Below, in pieces: positions 1 through 4,408 of a stretch of 5,370 nucleotides of DNA. The first letter of the stretch is position 1; every line of letters starts with the position of its first letter. This DNA comes from Chitinophagales bacterium. Its GTDB lineage: Bacteria; Bacteroidota; Bacteroidia; Chitinophagales; UBA2359. The notes under the pieces were generated by a model. The model was not told where the DNA came from. It saw only the letters and a list, made by a program, of their open reading frames with translations, and made no database searches. Where the stretch lies: NCBI GenBank assembly GCA_020631035.1, contig JAHDIA010000006.1:22750-28119 (forward strand). The letters run 5' to 3'. Position numbers and translations under genes: made by a program.

Positions 1-101
1 AATGCCTTAATGGTTTTTATTTGCCAACATTAAGAAATTAAGGGGCATTAAGGGTTTCTTACTTACAAAAAACTACCACTAACACAATCGGTTACCCCAC
101 A

Positions 102-120
102 GTCCCGATTTTATCGGGAC
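102..120. repeat. Perfect 8-bp hairpin GTCCCGAT/ATCGGGAC
   Basis: GTCCCGAT and ATCGGGAC are separated by three T's, giving a perfect 8-bp stem with a 3-nt loop. Neither strand has a T-tract after the stem, so it does not look like an intrinsic terminator. The same TCCCGATA/TATCGGGA core recurs in the intergenic region at 3216-3225 and 3298-3307. I therefore read it as one end of a dispersed palindromic repeat. Confidence 0.7.
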
Positions 121-191
121 GAGGAGTAAAAGCGGATAGCGATGGTCCGACATTTCGGGAGACACCATCATTTGAAAGATGGAGCGTTCCG
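102..191 (-). repeat. Dispersed intergenic repeat, copy A (inverted relative to copy B)
   Basis: Read on the minus strand, this stretch matches plus-strand 3169-3225 block by block. Shared blocks are CGGAACGC, TCTTTCAAA, GATGGTG, CTCCC, GCTATCCG and TCCCGATA, in the same order. The first four form a core of about 35 bp (157-191) with only a few differences. Copy A has about 16 extra bases between CTCCC and GCTATCCG, and ends in the 102-120 hairpin. Neither copy encodes a plausible protein. The pattern suggests a non-autonomous or REP-like intergenic element found elsewhere in the genome; that is inference, because only two copies are visible. Confidence 0.7.
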
Positions 192-241
192 TACTAATAA
201 AAAAGAAAATGCATTTATTCCTGAAAAGTTAAATTTACATT

Positions 242-1042
242 TTAAATATGATTGCTCAAACCATTGTCGCAGCGGGTGAGTTTGTGGTCGATACTGTATT
301 GGAGAATTTCGTCGTTACGGGAGAGGGCGTCTTGGGCATTTTTGTTGTCTTCTTGGTGGTGTAAGTGGTAGGCAATACCCCCAAATTTGAGGTTTTTGCG
401 CTTGACACCATTGTTGAGCAAACGCACCGCAAATTCAGAATCTTCTCTACCCCAGCCCTCGAAATGCTCGTTGAAACCATTGATGGAAAAAGCATCGTCT
501 CTCCAGCAGGCAAAATTACAGGTGCGTATGCCTTTGTAGCCATCTTTGCCTTTTGCAAAAACAGAAGAAAGAAAATCGGATTCAATTGAGTTGAGTCGGT
601 TGCCCATTCCTGTATCCCAAGTATCAAAAGCAATTCTTTTTTCTTCGTAAGCTTTTTGAGTAAGTTCTGTGGAAAGCATTACCCGTGAGCCTTGAACAAA
701 ATAGCCTTCTTCAGCAAAATTGATATGAGATTCGACAAAATTGGGATGCATCACCATATCGCCATCAATCATAATAAAATAATCGGACTGAGAGACTGCC
801 ATAGAGAGGTTGCGACATCTTGCCGCTCTAAAACCCTTGTCTTCTTGCCATACGTGTTTCATTCCCCTAGGAAATTGGGATTGAAAATGCCAAATGAGGT
901 CCGCTGTTTCCTTGCCCGAACCATCATCAGCAATGATGATTTCATCAGGTAAAGTGGTTTGTTGCAGCAAACTCATCAACACCAACTCTAAGGATTCAGG
1001 TTTATTATAAGTGGTTATGATTATGGCTGTTTCAAAAGACAA
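242..1042 (-). CDS. Family 2 glycosyltransferase with galactosyltransferase-type C-terminal domain
   Basis: This 266-residue protein is predicted to transfer a sugar from a nucleotide-sugar donor to a surface polysaccharide or glycolipid acceptor in the cytoplasm or at the inner membrane. The GT-A fold starts immediately with TAIIITTYNKPESL (residues 5-18), then IIIADDGS (35-42), DKGFRAARCRN (68-78) and the metal-binding DGD motif (93-95). The C-terminal part matches the Glyco_transf_7C type: NGFNEHFEGWGREDSEF (188-204), with the WGxED signature, and HLHH (226-229). No membrane segments are visible, and the length is normal for a soluble two-domain enzyme. The start is a TTG: the only in-frame codon between it and an upstream TAA is GCA, and the next ATG (residue 23) would remove the first beta strand. 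An out-of-frame ATG lies at 1067. The gene follows the oxidoreductase by 31 nt and is probably co-transcribed. The sugar and acceptor cannot be told from sequence. Confidence 0.93.
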   Translation of the reverse strand: MSFETAIIITTYNKPESLELVLMSLLQQTTLPDEIIIADDGSGKETADLIWHFQSQFPRGMKHVWQEDKGFRAARCRNLSMAVSQSDYFIMIDGDMVMHPNFVESHINFAEEGYFVQGSRVMLSTELTQKAYEEKRIAFDTWDTGMGNRLNSIESDFLSSVFAKGKDGYKGIRTCNFACWRDDAFSINGFNEHFEGWGREDSEFAVRLLNNGVKRKNLKFGGIAYHLHHQEDNKNAQDALSRNDEILQYSIDHKLTRCDNGLSNHI

Positions 1043-1073
1043 TGCTTAGAATTTTTACTTTCTCCATATATTT

Positions 1074-2204
1074 TTAAACGATTTTTTGAGCCAATTGTTC
1101 CCCTAACATACTACCAATCGCAACTCCCATTCCTCCGAGGCGGGCACCAATATAAACATTGTTTGTTATATATTCAACTAAAGGCTGCTTTGTTTGTCCA
1201 AAAGCCATAATTCCAGCCCATTGATGGTCGATTTGAACATTTTGCTTGGGAAGAATGAGGTCAAAGAGTTGATTTTTAAGTTCCTCTATAATTTGGGGAG
1301 TCGTTTGCATTTTTGTGGTGGTTTCTCCCTCAAAATCTAGGTTACGTCCTCCTCCAAAAATGATGCGGTTTTGGTAGTTTCTAAAGTAATAATAACCTTC
1401 ATCATAGTGAAACACTCCTTTGAATGGCAGATTGGGGATAGCTTGTGTAACTAGGACTTGTCCACGCCCTGGTTGAAGATCCAAATCGGGGAAAAACTGC
1501 TTGGTAAAAGCATTGGTACAAATGGCGAGTTTTTGACACACAAATTGCATTTCTTCTTGACTTCCTCCACTTTTTACTGCTACTTGTACGCCTTTTTCGG
1601 TTTCTTCATAATGCATTGCTTGGGTGCCTGTAAAAATGTGTATGCCCATTTGTTGGGCTTTGTGCCAAAGAGCTTTCATCATTTTACCTGTGTGCAGTCC
1701 ACCTTCAAATTTGTTGTAGACGAGGTGTTTGACTTTATCCTTATTAAAGCCAAATTCGTGGATTAGCTCGTCTTTTTGCTCAAAAACATTTTGTTTGAAC
1801 AAAGGATACAGCAACTCATTGACTTGGGCAATTCCTTCCAGAATGTGTTCTTGTCCTTGAAATATCAATTCGTAGCCTCCTTTGGGGGCAAATTCGATGG
1901 TATTGTCCCCTAGTCTTTGTCGTAGCAGTTGTAGCCCTTCCCAACGCAGTAGTACCAAGTCGGCGACTTCTTGTGGGGACATTTTTTTTAGGTCATCCAA
2001 CAATTCTGAAACGCTGCCAAAGCAGGCAAAACCTGCATTTTTGGTACTTGCTCCACTTGGTAAAATTCCCCGTTCGAGGACGTATACGATTTGATTGGGT
2101 CTTTTTTCTTTGATCCCAATAGCAGTAGACAAACCAACAATTCCGCCACCGATGATGAGGTAGTCGCAATTTACAAAAGATTGTATTTCCCAGAAACTCA
2201 ACAT
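1074..2204 (-). CDS. FAD-dependent oxidoreductase (DAO family)
   Basis: This 376-residue protein belongs to the D-amino-acid-oxidase/glycine-oxidase-like FAD superfamily (DAO), whose members oxidise amines or amino acids. The N-terminal Rossmann fold is clear: DYLIIGGGIVGLSTA (residues 14-28, with G19, G21 and G24 of GxGxxG) and the FAD-ribose acid E44 in VLERG. GASTKNAGFACFGS (51-64) is the flavin-contacting loop typical of the family. Later motifs are PGRGQ (245-249), FGGGRN (283-288), WAGIMAF (329-335) and the closing FAD-binding stretch GARLGGMGVAIG (353-364). There is no signal peptide, so it is probably cytoplasmic. The ATG start leaves 13 residues before the Rossmann strand, which is plausible. 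It is the first gene of a likely two-gene unit with the glycosyltransferase, and is divergent from the rhomboid gene. The substrate is unknown; glycine, sarcosine, a D-amino acid or a modified amine are all possible. Confidence 0.92.
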   Translation of the reverse strand: MLSFWEIQSFVNCDYLIIGGGIVGLSTAIGIKEKRPNQIVYVLERGILPSGASTKNAGFACFGSVSELLDDLKKMSPQEVADLVLLRWEGLQLLRQRLGDNTIEFAPKGGYELIFQGQEHILEGIAQVNELLYPLFKQNVFEQKDELIHEFGFNKDKVKHLVYNKFEGGLHTGKMMKALWHKAQQMGIHIFTGTQAMHYEETEKGVQVAVKSGGSQEEMQFVCQKLAICTNAFTKQFFPDLDLQPGRGQVLVTQAIPNLPFKGVFHYDEGYYYFRNYQNRIIFGGGRNLDFEGETTTKMQTTPQIIEELKNQLFDLILPKQNVQIDHQWAGIMAFGQTKQPLVEYITNNVYIGARLGGMGVAIGSMLGEQLAQKIV

Positions 2205-2261
2205 TTTCTAACAAAATTTAATTAATTTCAGACCTCAAATGGGCATTGGTTGGGAATCATA

Positions 2262-2282
2262 AAGCTTTGTAACACAAAGCTT
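2262..2282. promoter_or_regulatory. Perfect 9-bp inverted repeat in the divergent intergenic region
   Basis: AAGCTTTGT and ACAAAGCTT are separated by AAC, giving a perfect 9-bp palindromic pair in the 176-nt gap between the oxidoreductase (start 2204) and rhomboid (start 2381) genes. Each arm, read on its own strand, gives AAGCTTTG, one mismatch from the Bacteroidota -7 element TAnnTTTG. It could be a regulator site shared by two divergent promoters, or an RNA hairpin in a leader. No T-tract follows on either strand, so a terminator is unlikely. The structure is seen; the function is inferred. Confidence 0.45.
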
Positions 2283-2304
2283 AAATTACCGTAATGTCCA
2301 ATTG

Positions 2305-2337
2305 AATACTCTATAATGAATTATATTACAGAGTATT
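2305..2337. promoter_or_regulatory. Bulged inverted repeat upstream of the rhomboid gene
   Basis: Outer arms AATACTCT (2305-2312) and AGAGTATT (2330-2337) pair perfectly. Inner arms ATAAT (2313-2317) and ATTAT (2320-2324) add five pairs, leaving a GA loop and a 5-nt bulge on the 3' side. It ends 43 nt before the chosen rhomboid ATG, so it may be an operator or a 5' leader hairpin. The TTG at 2336, which could extend the rhomboid frame upstream, falls inside the right arm; this argues against that start. Confidence 0.4.
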
Positions 2338-2380
2338 GAAGCTGGGCAATAGTGCCAAATTTGGATACAAAAATACAATT

Positions 2381-3115
2381 ATGATTTTTCCCATTGGAGA
2401 TGATCAGGTAAAAGGTGGGGCATTTCCTATTTTTAGTTATGCCTTTATTGTAATCAATATACTTGTTTTTGTACTACTACAAACCGAGGCTTTTACCTAT
2501 GGTTGGAGTGTCATTCCCTATGAAATTTTGAACAATACCGATTTGGTGGGTGTCAAGGAAGTCGCAATGGGTGGACAGAGTTTTCCCTTGGAGCACACTC
2601 CTGGTCCTCAACCCATTTATTTGACAATTTTGTCGGCGATGTTTATGCATGGCGGTTGGAGTCATTTATTGGGGAATATGTTGTTTTTATGGGTATTTGC
2701 GGATAATATTGAGGCGACTATTGGCAATGTTCGCTTTTTGCTCTTTTACATTGCTGGGGGGATTGTGGCGACTTTTGCCCATATCTTTTTCAATGTAGGG
2801 AGTATCATTCCAAGTTTGGGAGCCAGTGGAGCCATTGCGGCCGTTTTGGGTGCTTATATGATTATGTTTCCCAAATCAAAGGTTAAGATGACGGTTTTGT
2901 TCTTTACTTCCTTTTACATCACAGCGGTTTTGTTCTTGGGTTTTTGGATTGCACAGCAATTGTTTAGCGGCTTTATGTCTTTGTCGTCTGATACCATTGG
3001 CGGAGGGACTGCTTGGTGGGCACACATTGGTGGTTTCGTTTTTGGTGTGGCAATGGGCTTTGTGTTCCGTTCAACGATGGGCAGACGTATTGAAAAACAT
3101 TATCAAAGGATATAG
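2381..3115 (+). CDS. Rhomboid family intramembrane serine protease
   Basis: This 244-residue polytopic protein is predicted to cleave transmembrane substrates within the inner membrane. The family signatures are complete. HGGWSHLLGNM (residues 90-100) holds the conserved His and the oxyanion Asn (N99). GASGAI (147-152) carries catalytic Ser149. AHIGGFVFG (214-222) carries catalytic His215. Hydrophobic stretches at about 18-34, 95-110, 117-137, 147-163, 170-193 and 212-229 fit the six-helix bacterial core. The ATG at 2381 gives MIFPIGDDQ before the first helix, a usual N-terminus for this subgroup. A TTG 45 nt upstream would add a non-conserved tail and lies in an inverted repeat, so I rejected it. 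The C-terminus is short and basic (RRIEKHYQRI), with no extra cytosolic domain. It is transcribed divergently from the oxidoreductase and appears to be a single-gene unit. The physiological substrate cannot be inferred from context. Confidence 0.95.
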   Translation: MIFPIGDDQVKGGAFPIFSYAFIVINILVFVLLQTEAFTYGWSVIPYEILNNTDLVGVKEVAMGGQSFPLEHTPGPQPIYLTILSAMFMHGGWSHLLGNMLFLWVFADNIEATIGNVRFLLFYIAGGIVATFAHIFFNVGSIIPSLGASGAIAAVLGAYMIMFPKSKVKMTVLFFTSFYITAVLFLGFWIAQQLFSGFMSLSSDTIGGGTAWWAHIGGFVFGVAMGFVFRSTMGRRIEKHYQRI

Positions 3116-3133
3116 GATTGATTGTATGAATTG

Positions 3134-3165
3134 GGAAAATTGAAGCGATTTCTTTTTTCCTTTTT
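3134..3165 (+). terminator. Weak candidate intrinsic terminator after the rhomboid gene
   Basis: GGAAAA (3134-3139) can pair with TTTTCC (3155-3160), followed directly by five T's (3161-3165), 18 nt past the rhomboid stop codon. The stem is only six pairs, mostly A-T, with a 15-nt loop, so support is modest. The position is right for ending the rhomboid transcript before the repeat region. Confidence 0.3.
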
Positions 3166-3262
3166 GAACGGAACGCCAATCTTTCAAACGATGGTGACTC
3201 CCAGCTATCCGTTTCTATCCCGATAGGCAGTCAGCTATTTTTTATATTGCCCTATTCCGTTC
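3166..3262. repeat. Nested palindromic element with 8-bp terminal inverted repeats
   Basis: GAACGGAA (3166-3173) and TTCCGTTC (3255-3262) are perfect inverted repeats bounding about 97 bp. Nested inside, ATAGGCA (3223-3229) pairs with TGCCCTAT (3248-3255) apart from one bulged C. The left half contains the sequence shared with copy A. Terminal inverted repeats around a short non-coding body resemble a MITE- or REP-type element. No target-site duplication was recognised, and copy A lacks a clear matching far terminus, so the boundaries are tentative. Confidence 0.45.
3169..3225 (+). repeat. Dispersed intergenic repeat, copy B
   Basis: This plus-strand copy matches the reverse complement of 102-191 through CGGAACGC, TCTTTCAAA, GATGGTG, CTCCC, GCTATCCG and TCCCGATA. 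It is shorter than copy A because about 16 bases between CTCCC and GCTATCCG are missing. Both copies lie just outside gene ends: copy A is about 50 nt past the glycosyltransferase stop, and copy B about 54 nt past the rhomboid stop. In both cases the CGGAACGC end faces the gene. Confidence 0.7.
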
Positions 3263-3297
3263 GTTTATTTGGGAATATTTGGATTTCCCCAATGCCG

Positions 3298-3420
3298 TAT
3301 CGGGATATCCACTACTATCTGGCGTAGGCATCGCAGAGGTGGGCAGGCACAAGGCACTGCCCCTACGTTCTGCGTCGGTTCTGATTATCCATCCGCTTCA
3401 CGCCTTGCTTTTGGGTTTGA
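3298..3420. repeat. GC-rich REP-like patch in the gene-free region 3116-3540
   Basis: The 425 bases between rhomboid and antitoxin genes hold no credible gene. This part is much richer in G+C (41 of 70 bases at 3341-3410) than the following 100 bases (21 of 100 at 3441-3540). It opens with TATCGGGATA (3298-3307), the exact inverse of TATCCCGATA at 3216-3225. A hairpin GGGCAG/CTGCCC (3341-3346 with 3357-3362) sits at its centre. CGTAG/CTACG (3323-3327 with 3363-3367) and CGCAGA/TCTGCG (3332-3337 with 3369-3374) are further arms that could pair, but they cross each other, so not all can form in a simple fold. An open frame at 3269-3520 covers the patch, but its translation looks random. I interpret this as repeat debris or a second palindromic element abutting copy B. 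Confidence 0.45.
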
Positions 3421-3447
3421 CCTATTGCAGGTGGGATTAAGGAACAT

Positions 3448-3479
3448 ATTGATTGTTATTTTTGTTTGGATTATATTTG
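3448..3479 (+). promoter_or_regulatory. Candidate Bacteroidota-type promoter of the toxin-antitoxin operon
   Basis: TATATTTG (3472-3479) exactly fits the Bacteroidota -7 element TAnnTTTG. ATTG at 3448-3451, 20 nt upstream, is a three-of-four match to the -33 TTTG element. Transcription would begin some 50-60 nt before the antitoxin ATG, with the operator-like repeats just downstream. The region is very AT-rich, so a chance match is possible. Confidence 0.35.
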
Positions 3480-3494
3480 TGTTAAAGAAAAACA

Positions 3495-3528
3495 ATCAAC
3501 TAACTATTTTGATAAGTTGATGTAACTT
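3495..3528. promoter_or_regulatory. Operator-like overlapping inverted repeats before the antitoxin gene
   Basis: ATCAACT (3495-3501) and AGTTGAT (3515-3521) are a perfect 7-bp pair with a 13-nt spacer. The right arm overlaps a second pair, AAGTT (3514-3518) and AACTT (3524-3528), with a 5-nt spacer. They lie between the candidate promoter and the antitoxin ATG. Type II antitoxins, alone or with toxin, usually repress their own operon by binding such palindromes, so this is the most likely operator. Binding is inferred, not shown. Confidence 0.4.
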
Positions 3529-3540
3529 CAATTAAATAAT

Positions 3541-3768
3541 ATGACTCAACTCACCATACAAATTAAAGATGAGTCCAAGATGCAGTTCTTTCTTGAGCTA
3601 CTGAGAAACTTGGATTTTGTGGAACCCGTCCTACAAGATGGAGATTCCAAAGAAGAAAGACTCGCTCAATTAGAAGCCAATTTGACAGAGTCCTACAGAG
3701 ACATTCAACTACACCAACAGGGGAAAAAACAACTAAAATCCGCTAAAGAGTTTTTAGATGAGTTATAA
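3541..3768 (+). CDS. Probable type II antitoxin
   Basis: This 75-residue acidic protein is the likely antitoxin for the RelE/HigB-like toxin directly downstream. It starts with a beta-strand-like MTQLTIQIKDES (residues 1-12), then a helix MQFFLELLRNLDFVEPV (14-30). A highly charged segment (37-66), probably disordered or helical, follows, and it ends in SAKEFLDEL (67-75), the kind of tail that wraps a toxin. The short strand followed by a helix could be a dimerisation or DNA-binding part, but I cannot assign a named fold with confidence. The ATG start has no evident Shine-Dalgarno sequence, normal for this phylum. The stop codon lies 11 nt inside the toxin gene, so translation is probably coupled. 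The gene position (upstream, overlapping) supports the role more than the sequence does. It would neutralise the toxin and probably repress the operon. Confidence 0.75.
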   Translation: MTQLTIQIKDESKMQFFLELLRNLDFVEPVLQDGDSKEERLAQLEANLTESYRDIQLHQQGKKQLKSAKEFLDEL

Positions 3769-4117
3769 TGTTGTGGTTACCCCTGTCTTTATGAGAAGTG
3801 CAAAATCTTTGGCTAAAAAGCATCGTTCACTCAAAAATGATTTGGATAAGTTGATAGATTCCCTTGTTGATAATCCCACGCAAGGCATTCAGGTAAAGGA
3901 CAATTTTTACAAAATTAGAATGGCTATTACCTCTAAAGGAAAGGGTAAAAGCGGAGGGGCTAGAGTCTTTACTTATGTTACCCTAGTCAATGAAACTGTT
4001 TATATGGCTGAAATAATTGACAAGGCTGATAGAGACAATATTTCTGATAAAGAAGTTGAAAGTCTTATCCTCAAAATCACAGAGCAATACATCGAAAACC
4101 AAGATGAGGAAGAGTAA
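3758..4117 (+). CDS. RelE/HigB-like type II toxin
   Basis: This 119-residue basic-core protein fits the RelE/ParE superfamily, whose RelE and HigB members cut mRNA at the ribosome. The best-conserved region is YKIRMAITSKGKGKSGGAR (residues 51-69), closely resembling the HigB-2-type KIRxA..SKGKGKxGGxR core, followed by beta strands VFTYVTLV and TVYMAEII (70-77, 80-87) and DKADRDNIS (88-96). Helices in residues 10-38 form the usual N-terminal hairpin. The tyrosine often found just before the DK-type motif is replaced by Ile87, so mechanism by homology is uncertain. The C-terminus is an acidic tail (ENQDEEE). The ATG overlaps the end of the antitoxin gene by 11 nt. The open frame is full length with no visible damage, so the module looks intact. 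It ends 3 nt from the stop of a convergent gene. A ParE-type gyrase poison is less likely given the SKGKGK core. Confidence 0.85.
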   Translation: MSYNVVVTPVFMRSAKSLAKKHRSLKNDLDKLIDSLVDNPTQGIQVKDNFYKIRMAITSKGKGKSGGARVFTYVTLVNETVYMAEIIDKADRDNISDKEVESLILKITEQYIENQDEEE

Positions 4118-4120
4118 AAA

Positions 4121-4348
4121 TCACCTCCTTGAGCAATTATATCCTAAATCAAATTTAGCATACAATTCTTTAGCTGTTGATTCAGCACAACCACTTTCCA
4201 AAAAGTCATTAATGGAAGGTTTGACCAATTCTAATTTACGATAAAAGCTTGATAGTATTTTTTGATTACTCTTCATATAAATGGCAGAACGACTACAACT
4301 TATTTGAGAAACAACTACAATTAAATACAATCCCAATATCTTTCTCAC
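4121..4348 (-). CDS. Small hypothetical protein, possibly exported (may be a degraded gene)
   Basis: I do not recognise this 75-residue frame. It begins MRKILGLYLIVVVSQISC, a short basic N-terminus and hydrophobic core resembling a signal peptide. Cys18 could be a lipoprotein cysteine, but Gln at -3 is a poor lipobox. The remainder is soluble-looking, with two further cysteines in SGCAES and YNCSRR. The only in-frame start is GTG at 4348. A strong AAGGAG with a well-spaced ATG (4367) lies just upstream but one frame off, so the annotated start may be wrong or the gene may carry a 1-nt frameshift. It lies 60 nt after the aminotransferase in the same direction, probably on one transcript, and converges on the toxin gene with 3 nt between stops. 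It could also be a chance frame. Confidence 0.4.
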   Translation of the reverse strand: MRKILGLYLIVVVSQISCSRSAIYMKSNQKILSSFYRKLELVKPSINDFLESGCAESTAKELYAKFDLGYNCSRR

Positions 4349-4349
4349 T

Positions 4350-4382
4350 TCAACTAATTTGATTCATAGTAAGATACTCCTT
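4350..4382 (-). promoter_or_regulatory. Strong ribosome binding site with a five-residue leader frame (or frameshifted start)
   Basis: On the minus strand AAGGAG (4382-4377) is followed after 9 nt by ATG (4367-4365), reading MNQIS and stopping with TGA at 4352-4350. The GTG of the small hypothetical gene begins 1 nt after that stop (4348). Strong Shine-Dalgarno sequences are rare in this window, so this one probably marks real initiation. Either the short frame is a coupled leader, or losing one base (for example in CAAATT) would join it to the downstream frame as MNQLVEVRKILG. Confidence 0.45.
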
Positions 4383-4408
4383 TTCCACATCAAATACAAT
4401 TCTATGCT

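Noticed and set aside
1..52. Imperfect inverted repeat AATGCCTTAA (1-10) with TTAAGGGGCATT (38-49), plus a direct repeat CATTAAG (28-34, 46-52)
   Set aside because: It is low-complexity AT-rich sequence cut by the window edge, with a mismatched stem and no T-tract. Positions 1-101 otherwise show nothing I can assign.
102..120. Intrinsic terminator for the glycosyltransferase transcript
   Set aside because: The hairpin is strong but is more than 120 nt past the stop and lacks a T-tract on the minus strand, and its core recurs in the other repeat copy.
1458..1766. 102-codon plus-strand open frame opposite the oxidoreductase
   Set aside because: It is fully antisense to a well-supported gene and its peptide shows no recognisable motif. 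The same holds for frames at 365-589 and 692-952 opposite the glycosyltransferase.
2336..2380. TTG-initiated N-terminal extension of the rhomboid protein
   Set aside because: The added 15 residues do not resemble the family N-terminus, and the TTG lies inside an inverted repeat; ATG at 2381 fits better.
3269..3520. 83-codon plus-strand open frame between the repeat and the toxin-antitoxin genes
   Set aside because: Its translation begins MGIFGFPQCRIG and runs through the palindromic GC-rich patch and then an AT-rich promoter-like stretch. It shows no domain and an abrupt composition switch, so it is best explained as a chance frame across repeats.
4120..4130. ATCACCTCCTT on the plus strand, identical to the 3' tail of 16S rRNA (anti-Shine-Dalgarno)
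   Set aside because: The bases upstream are the end of the toxin gene and show no 16S sequence. The match is only 11 nt and encodes the SRR-stop end of the minus-strand small gene.
4121..4130. Perfect Shine-Dalgarno AAGGAGGTGA on the minus strand
   Set aside because: No ATG, GTG or TTG follows at a usable distance on the minus strand; the downstream sequence is the antisense of the toxin gene.
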